A stretch of 64,000 bases of DNA. Source: Bacteroidota bacterium. GTDB taxonomy: Bacteria; Bacteroidota; Bacteroidia; Flavobacteriales; Flavobacteriaceae. Positions 59,980-64,000 of the stretch are shown here, one piece after another; the stretch's first letter is position 1, and every line of letters starts with the position of its first letter. The notes beneath the pieces are model-generated. The model ran no database searches. It saw only the letters and a program-made list of their open reading frames with translations, and was not told the DNA's origin. Both the position numbers and the translations under genes were made by a program. Location: contig JAKQHT010000025.1 of assembly GCA_029557895.1 (NCBI GenBank), forward strand, positions 62,001 through 126,000. The letters are read 5' to 3'.

Positions 59980-61089
59980 TTGGTGTCAAGCAAAAAAACA
60001 TATAAAATAATTCTTTCCGGTGGTGGTACCGGAGGCCACATCTATCCGGCCATAGCCATCGCCAACGAATTGAAGCGCCGTTTTCCGGATGCAGAGTTTT
60101 TGTTTGTGGGTGCTTTGGGACGTATGGAAATGGAAAAAGTCCCACAGGCAGGCTACAAAATACAAGGACTATGGATCTCGGGTATACAAAGAAAGTTCAC
60201 TTTAAGAAACCTGTCCTTTCCGTTTAAATTGATGAGCAGCCTGTTTAAGTCAAGGCGTATCGTGAGAAAGTTCAAGCCAGATGTTGCCATTGGCACCGGC
60301 GGTTTTGCCAGCGGTCCTTTGCTTAACGTGGCAGCTTCAAAAGGTATTCCAAGCCTTATCCAAGAACAGAATTCCTATCCAGGGGTTACCAACAGGATTC
60401 TTGGAAAAAAAGTAAATAAAATATGTGTAGCCTATGATGGATTGGAGCGGTTCTTTCCAAAGGAAAAATTGATTAAAACCGGCAACCCCATACGTAGGGA
60501 TTTGTTGGAAATAGGCAATAAAACCGCCGAAGGCAAAGCTGCGTTCAACCAAAAGACGGGAAAATACACCTTGCTGGTTTTGGGTGGTAGCCTGGGTTCT
60601 AAACGTATCAATGAGCTGGTGGAAAAGGAACTCGATTTTTTTGACACCCAAAATGTGCAGCTTATTTGGCAATGCGGAAAACTGTATTACAATCAGTACA
60701 AGATATACAACCATCAGGAAAATGTACAGGTACATGCTTTCATTAATGAAATGGATTTGGCATATGCCGCTGCAGATTTTATCATTTCAAGGGCCGGCGC
60801 CAGTTCAGTGTCAGAGCTTTGTGTTGTCGGAAAGCCCGTGGTGTTCATCCCGTCACCCAATGTAGCGGAAGACCACCAAACCAAAAATGCCCTGGCCATC
60901 GCAGACAGAGATGCGGCATTGCTTATCAAGGAATCCGATTTGGAAGTCGATTTTGAGAATCGCTTTTCGCAATTGGTTGCAGCGCCCGAAAAGCAGGCGC
61001 AATTGGGAAAAAACATTAAGCAACTGCAGCTTGTCAATGCAACAAGAGATATTGCCGATGAAGTTGAAAAATTATTAAAACTGTCATGA
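59980..61089 (+). CDS. murG: UDP-N-acetylglucosamine transferase MurG
   Basis: [20 protein letters not shown]. Confidence 0.95.
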   Translation: MVSSKKTYKIILSGGGTGGHIYPAIAIANELKRRFPDAEFLFVGALGRMEMEKVPQAGYKIQGLWISGIQRKFTLRNLSFPFKLMSSLFKSRRIVRKFKPDVAIGTGGFASGPLLNVAASKGIPSLIQEQNSYPGVTNRILGKKVNKICVAYDGLERFFPKEKLIKTGNPIRRDLLEIGNKTAEGKAAFNQKTGKYTLLVLGGSLGSKRINELVEKELDFFDTQNVQLIWQCGKLYYNQYKIYNHQENVQVHAFINEMDLAYAAADFIISRAGASSVSELCVVGKPVVFIPSPNVAEDHQTKNALAIADRDAALLIKESDLEVDFENRFSQLVAAPEKQAQLGKNIKQLQLVNATRDIADEVEKLLKLS

Positions 61090-62444
61090 ATCTTGGTCAA
61101 GTACATAATGTCTATTTTATTGGTATAGGCGGCATTGGTATGAGCGCCTTGGCTCGGTATTTTGTTGCCAATGGAAAAACAGTGGCCGGATATGACAAGA
61201 CCAGGACCGATATTACCGAGGCTTTGGAAGCCTTGGGCGTAAAAGTCCATTTCAAAGATGACATAAAGCGTATAGAGACACAGTTTTTGGACAGCGATAC
61301 AACCTTGGTGGTCTATACGCCCGCCATTCCAAACGACCACAAAGAATTGGCATATTTCAGGAACAACGATTTTAGAGTACTCAAACGATCGGCCGTGCTG
61401 GGAGAGATTACCAAGGATACGTTCTGTTTTGCAGTGGCAGGAACGCATGGCAAGACTACCACAACCAGCATCCTTGGGCATCTGTTAAGCGAATGTGGTG
61501 TGGAAGTGACAGCGTTTTTGGGCGGTATTAGCGAAAACTACAATTCTAATTTTATCCTCAAAGGCACTAAAGTCACTGTGGTCGAGGCAGACGAGTTTGA
61601 CCGCTCGTTTCTTACACTTTCGCCAGATATGGCATGTATTACCTCAATGGATGCCGACCATCTTGACATCTATGGAGAAGCCGATGCCTTAAGAAGTTCT
61701 TTTGTTGAATTTTCAAAAAAATTAAAGACCAACGGAAAACTGTTTATCAAAAATGGATTGCCGCTCAAGGGCATCACCTTTGGTATCGAAGACAGTTCCG
61801 ACTATTCGGTTCAAAATTTAAAAATATCAAATGGCAGCTATGTTTTTGACGTTAAGACACCTACACGGCTGCTCGAAAATTTCAAATTTAACCTACCTGG
61901 AAGACACAACCTGTCGAATGCTTTAATTGCCTTGGCGATGTCTGTGGAATATGGTGTCCCTCACCAACAGCTCGCCAAAGCATTGGCATCTTACAGGGGA
62001 GTCAAAAGAAGGTTCACTTATCAGATAAAGACAGACCGCCTGGTGTTTATTGATGATTATGCACACCACCCGGAAGAAATCAATGCCGTCTATCAAGCGG
62101 TGCGCGAGATGTATCCCGGAAAGAAGGTTCTGGCTGTTTTCCAGCCTCATTTGTTCAGCCGCACCCGCGATTTTGCCGATGATTTTGCCAAAAGCCTTTC
62201 CCGGTTCGATGAGGTGATACTATTGGATATCTATCCGGCAAGGGAACTTCCTATTGAAGGGATTACCTCTGAATGGTTGCTTGGGAAAATCAGTAACCCA
62301 AACAAAAAGTTGGTCCAAAAACCAGAATTGATAACCGCAATAAAACAATCGGCCGCGCCCGTAATTTTGACCATAGGCGCAGGAGATATTGGAGAAGAAG
62401 TAAAACACATCAGACACGCCTTGGAAGATGAGAAAGTATTATAA
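61086..62444 (+). CDS. murC: UDP-N-acetylmuramate--L-alanine ligase
   Basis: [34 protein letters not shown]. Confidence 0.95.
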   Translation: MNLGQVHNVYFIGIGGIGMSALARYFVANGKTVAGYDKTRTDITEALEALGVKVHFKDDIKRIETQFLDSDTTLVVYTPAIPNDHKELAYFRNNDFRVLKRSAVLGEITKDTFCFAVAGTHGKTTTTSILGHLLSECGVEVTAFLGGISENYNSNFILKGTKVTVVEADEFDRSFLTLSPDMACITSMDADHLDIYGEADALRSSFVEFSKKLKTNGKLFIKNGLPLKGITFGIEDSSDYSVQNLKISNGSYVFDVKTPTRLLENFKFNLPGRHNLSNALIALAMSVEYGVPHQQLAKALASYRGVKRRFTYQIKTDRLVFIDDYAHHPEEINAVYQAVREMYPGKKVLAVFQPHLFSRTRDFADDFAKSLSRFDEVILLDIYPARELPIEGITSEWLLGKISNPNKKLVQKPELITAIKQSAAPVILTIGAGDIGEEVKHIRHALEDEKVL

Positions 62445-63147
62445 GCATATCAAAATAGGGTTGTTACTGTTTCTGGTAGCCTTCCTTTTTGCATTTTCGT
62501 CCTTACGAAACTCAAATCGGATTATAGGCGATCCGAACATCAGTTTTTTGGGCGAAGAAAACCTTTTTGTTTCCCACGAGGCTGTTAGTAAATTGTTAAT
62601 AGTAAATCAAGGAAACATTGCGGATAAGCCTAAAGAAATTATAGATTTGAACGGTCTGGAATCCGCTCTAAATTCCAACCCCATGATCAAGGAAGCGCAA
62701 GTGTACATCAGCGTTGATGGGCAATTGAATGCCGAGATCAGACAAAGAAAACCGATAGCAAGAGTAAGTACCAATGCGTCCTATTACGTCGACAGTGATG
62801 GGGCTTATATGCCATTGTCAACAAATTACACGGCAAGGGTGCCACTTGTGACGGGATATGTGGAGAAAAACGACCTCCATAACATAGCGGTTGTGGCAAG
62901 CAAAGTAAGAGAAGATGATTTTTTATCCAAAAACGTTGTCGGCATACACCAGAATGAAGATGGAAGTTTGGATTTTAAAATGCGGAACGAGGATTTTGTG
63001 GTACAGCTTGGCACCATTAAAAAGTTGGACAAAAAAATCAACAATCTAAAAGCCTTTTACCAAAAGGCAATTAAGGATAGCATGCTCAAAAAATACAGTG
63101 TGGTAAATTTAAGGTTTGACAAACAGGTCATTTGCACTAAAAAGTAA
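62428..63147 (+). CDS. ftsQ: cell division protein FtsQ
   Basis: single TM, POTRA-like segment; between murC and ftsA. Confidence 0.88.
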   Translation: MRKYYKHIKIGLLLFLVAFLFAFSSLRNSNRIIGDPNISFLGEENLFVSHEAVSKLLIVNQGNIADKPKEIIDLNGLESALNSNPMIKEAQVYISVDGQLNAEIRQRKPIARVSTNASYYVDSDGAYMPLSTNYTARVPLVTGYVEKNDLHNIAVVASKVREDDFLSKNVVGIHQNEDGSLDFKMRNEDFVVQLGTIKKLDKKINNLKAFYQKAIKDSMLKKYSVVNLRFDKQVICTKK

Positions 63148-63150
63148 ACG

Positions 63151-64000
63151 ATGGAAAACAATAAGATTTCAGTTGGATTGGACATTGGGACCACCAAGAT
63201 CGTAGCCATGATCGGACGTAAGAACGAGTATGGTAAAGTCGAGATTTTGGGTCTCGGTAAAGCCAAGAGTTTGGGCGTCCACAGGGGCGTGGTCAACAAC
63301 ATTACACAGACCATTCAATCTATACAACAAGCGGTACAACAAGCCGAAGCCGAGAGCGACGAGAAGATAGTAGAAGTAACCGTTGGAATTGCCGGCCAGC
63401 ACATCAGGAGCCTTCAGCACAGTGACTATATTACAAGGCCAAACCCCGAGATGGTCATTGATGAAGATGACATAGATCGTCTGATCAATCAGGTGCACAA
63501 GCTTGTGATGCTGCCGGGCGAGGAGATCATCCACGTATTGCCACAAGAGTTCAAGGTGGACGGGCAGGGCGAAATCAAAGAACCCATCGGGATGTATGGT
63601 GGCCGATTGGAAGCCAATTTCCATGTGGTCGTCGGACAAGTATCTTCAATCAGGAATATTGGCCGATGCGTAAAAAGCTCTGGACTGGAACTCGAAAACA
63701 TTACTTTGGAACCTTTGGCATCCGCAAATGCCGTTTTGAGCCAGGAAGAAAAAGAAGCAGGGGTTGCCCTGATCGATATAGGTGGCGGCACGACCGATTT
63801 GGCCGTGTTCAAAGACGGTATCATCCGACATACCGCCGTGATTCCCTTTGGAGGCAATGTCATCACCGAAGACATCAAAGAAGGCTGTTCCATCATTGAA
63901 AAACAAGCCGAACTTTTAAAAATAAAATTTGGCTCTGCATGGCCAGGAGAAAACAAAGATAACGAAATCGTGTCCATTCCGGGATTGAGAGGACGTGAAC
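63151..64000 (+). CDS. ftsA: cell division protein FtsA (3' end outside window)
   Basis: ISVGLDIGTTKIVAMIGRKNEYGKVEILGLGKAKSLGVHRGVV; LIDIGGGTTDLAVF. Confidence 0.94.
   Translation, partial: MENNKISVGLDIGTTKIVAMIGRKNEYGKVEILGLGKAKSLGVHRGVVNNITQTIQSIQQAVQQAEAESDEKIVEVTVGIAGQHIRSLQHSDYITRPNPEMVIDEDDIDRLINQVHKLVMLPGEEIIHVLPQEFKVDGQGEIKEPIGMYGGRLEANFHVVVGQVSSIRNIGRCVKSSGLELENITLEPLASANAVLSQEEKEAGVALIDIGGGTTDLAVFKDGIIRHTAVIPFGGNVITEDIKEGCSIIEKQAELLKIKFGSAWPGENKDNEIVSIPGLRGRE

Noticed and set aside
50801-63147. Absence of murF and ddl from the dcw cluster
   Set aside because: To my knowledge usual for Bacteroidota; murF is typically elsewhere.

Overview
The window looks like a chromosomal segment from a Bacteroidota (Flavobacteriia-like) genome. 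Evidence: gldB/gldC, a GYDIA-type GHMP kinase, TAnnTTTG-type -7 promoter elements and little use of Shine-Dalgarno sequences. No rRNA, tRNA or CRISPR array was recognised. Blocks: (1) 1-12.3 kb, housekeeping: surE (partial), lpxB, C40 peptidase, comEC, thioredoxin, two POT peptide transporters, DPP-IV, HMG-CoA reductase. (2) 12.3-32.7 kb, a bipartite phenylacetyl-CoA (paa) catabolic island on both strands with no paaK ligase. It carries a fused E1 and an E2 of a 2-oxoacid dehydrogenase and a three-domain PaaZ, plus a MazF-type toxin-antitoxin pair, a zinc metallopeptidase, a GHMP kinase, decayed accessory genes and several families of short interspersed repeats. (3) 32.7-38.4 kb, DUF4230-like protein, gldC, gldB, nadE, an atypical response regulator and dnaG. 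(4) 38.6-48.6 kb, a tightly packed run of uncharacterised exported/membrane proteins (MORN and YD-like repeats) ending in a TPR histidine kinase and response regulator; this is the best candidate for an undescribed system. (5) 49-64 kb, engB, an alpha/beta hydrolase and the dcw cell-wall/division cluster (mraZ to ftsA), with a three-copy 10-bp MraZ-type operator. Main observations: short repeat families at gene junctions and in frame inside E1/E2 genes; a GxxExxY pseudogene bounded by imperfect inverted repeats; the lack of paaK beside an oxoacid dehydrogenase; a TetR-type operator upstream of paaE; and a receiver domain whose phospho-acceptor Asp is Glu. All identifications are from reading the sequence and family knowledge; no searches were run.
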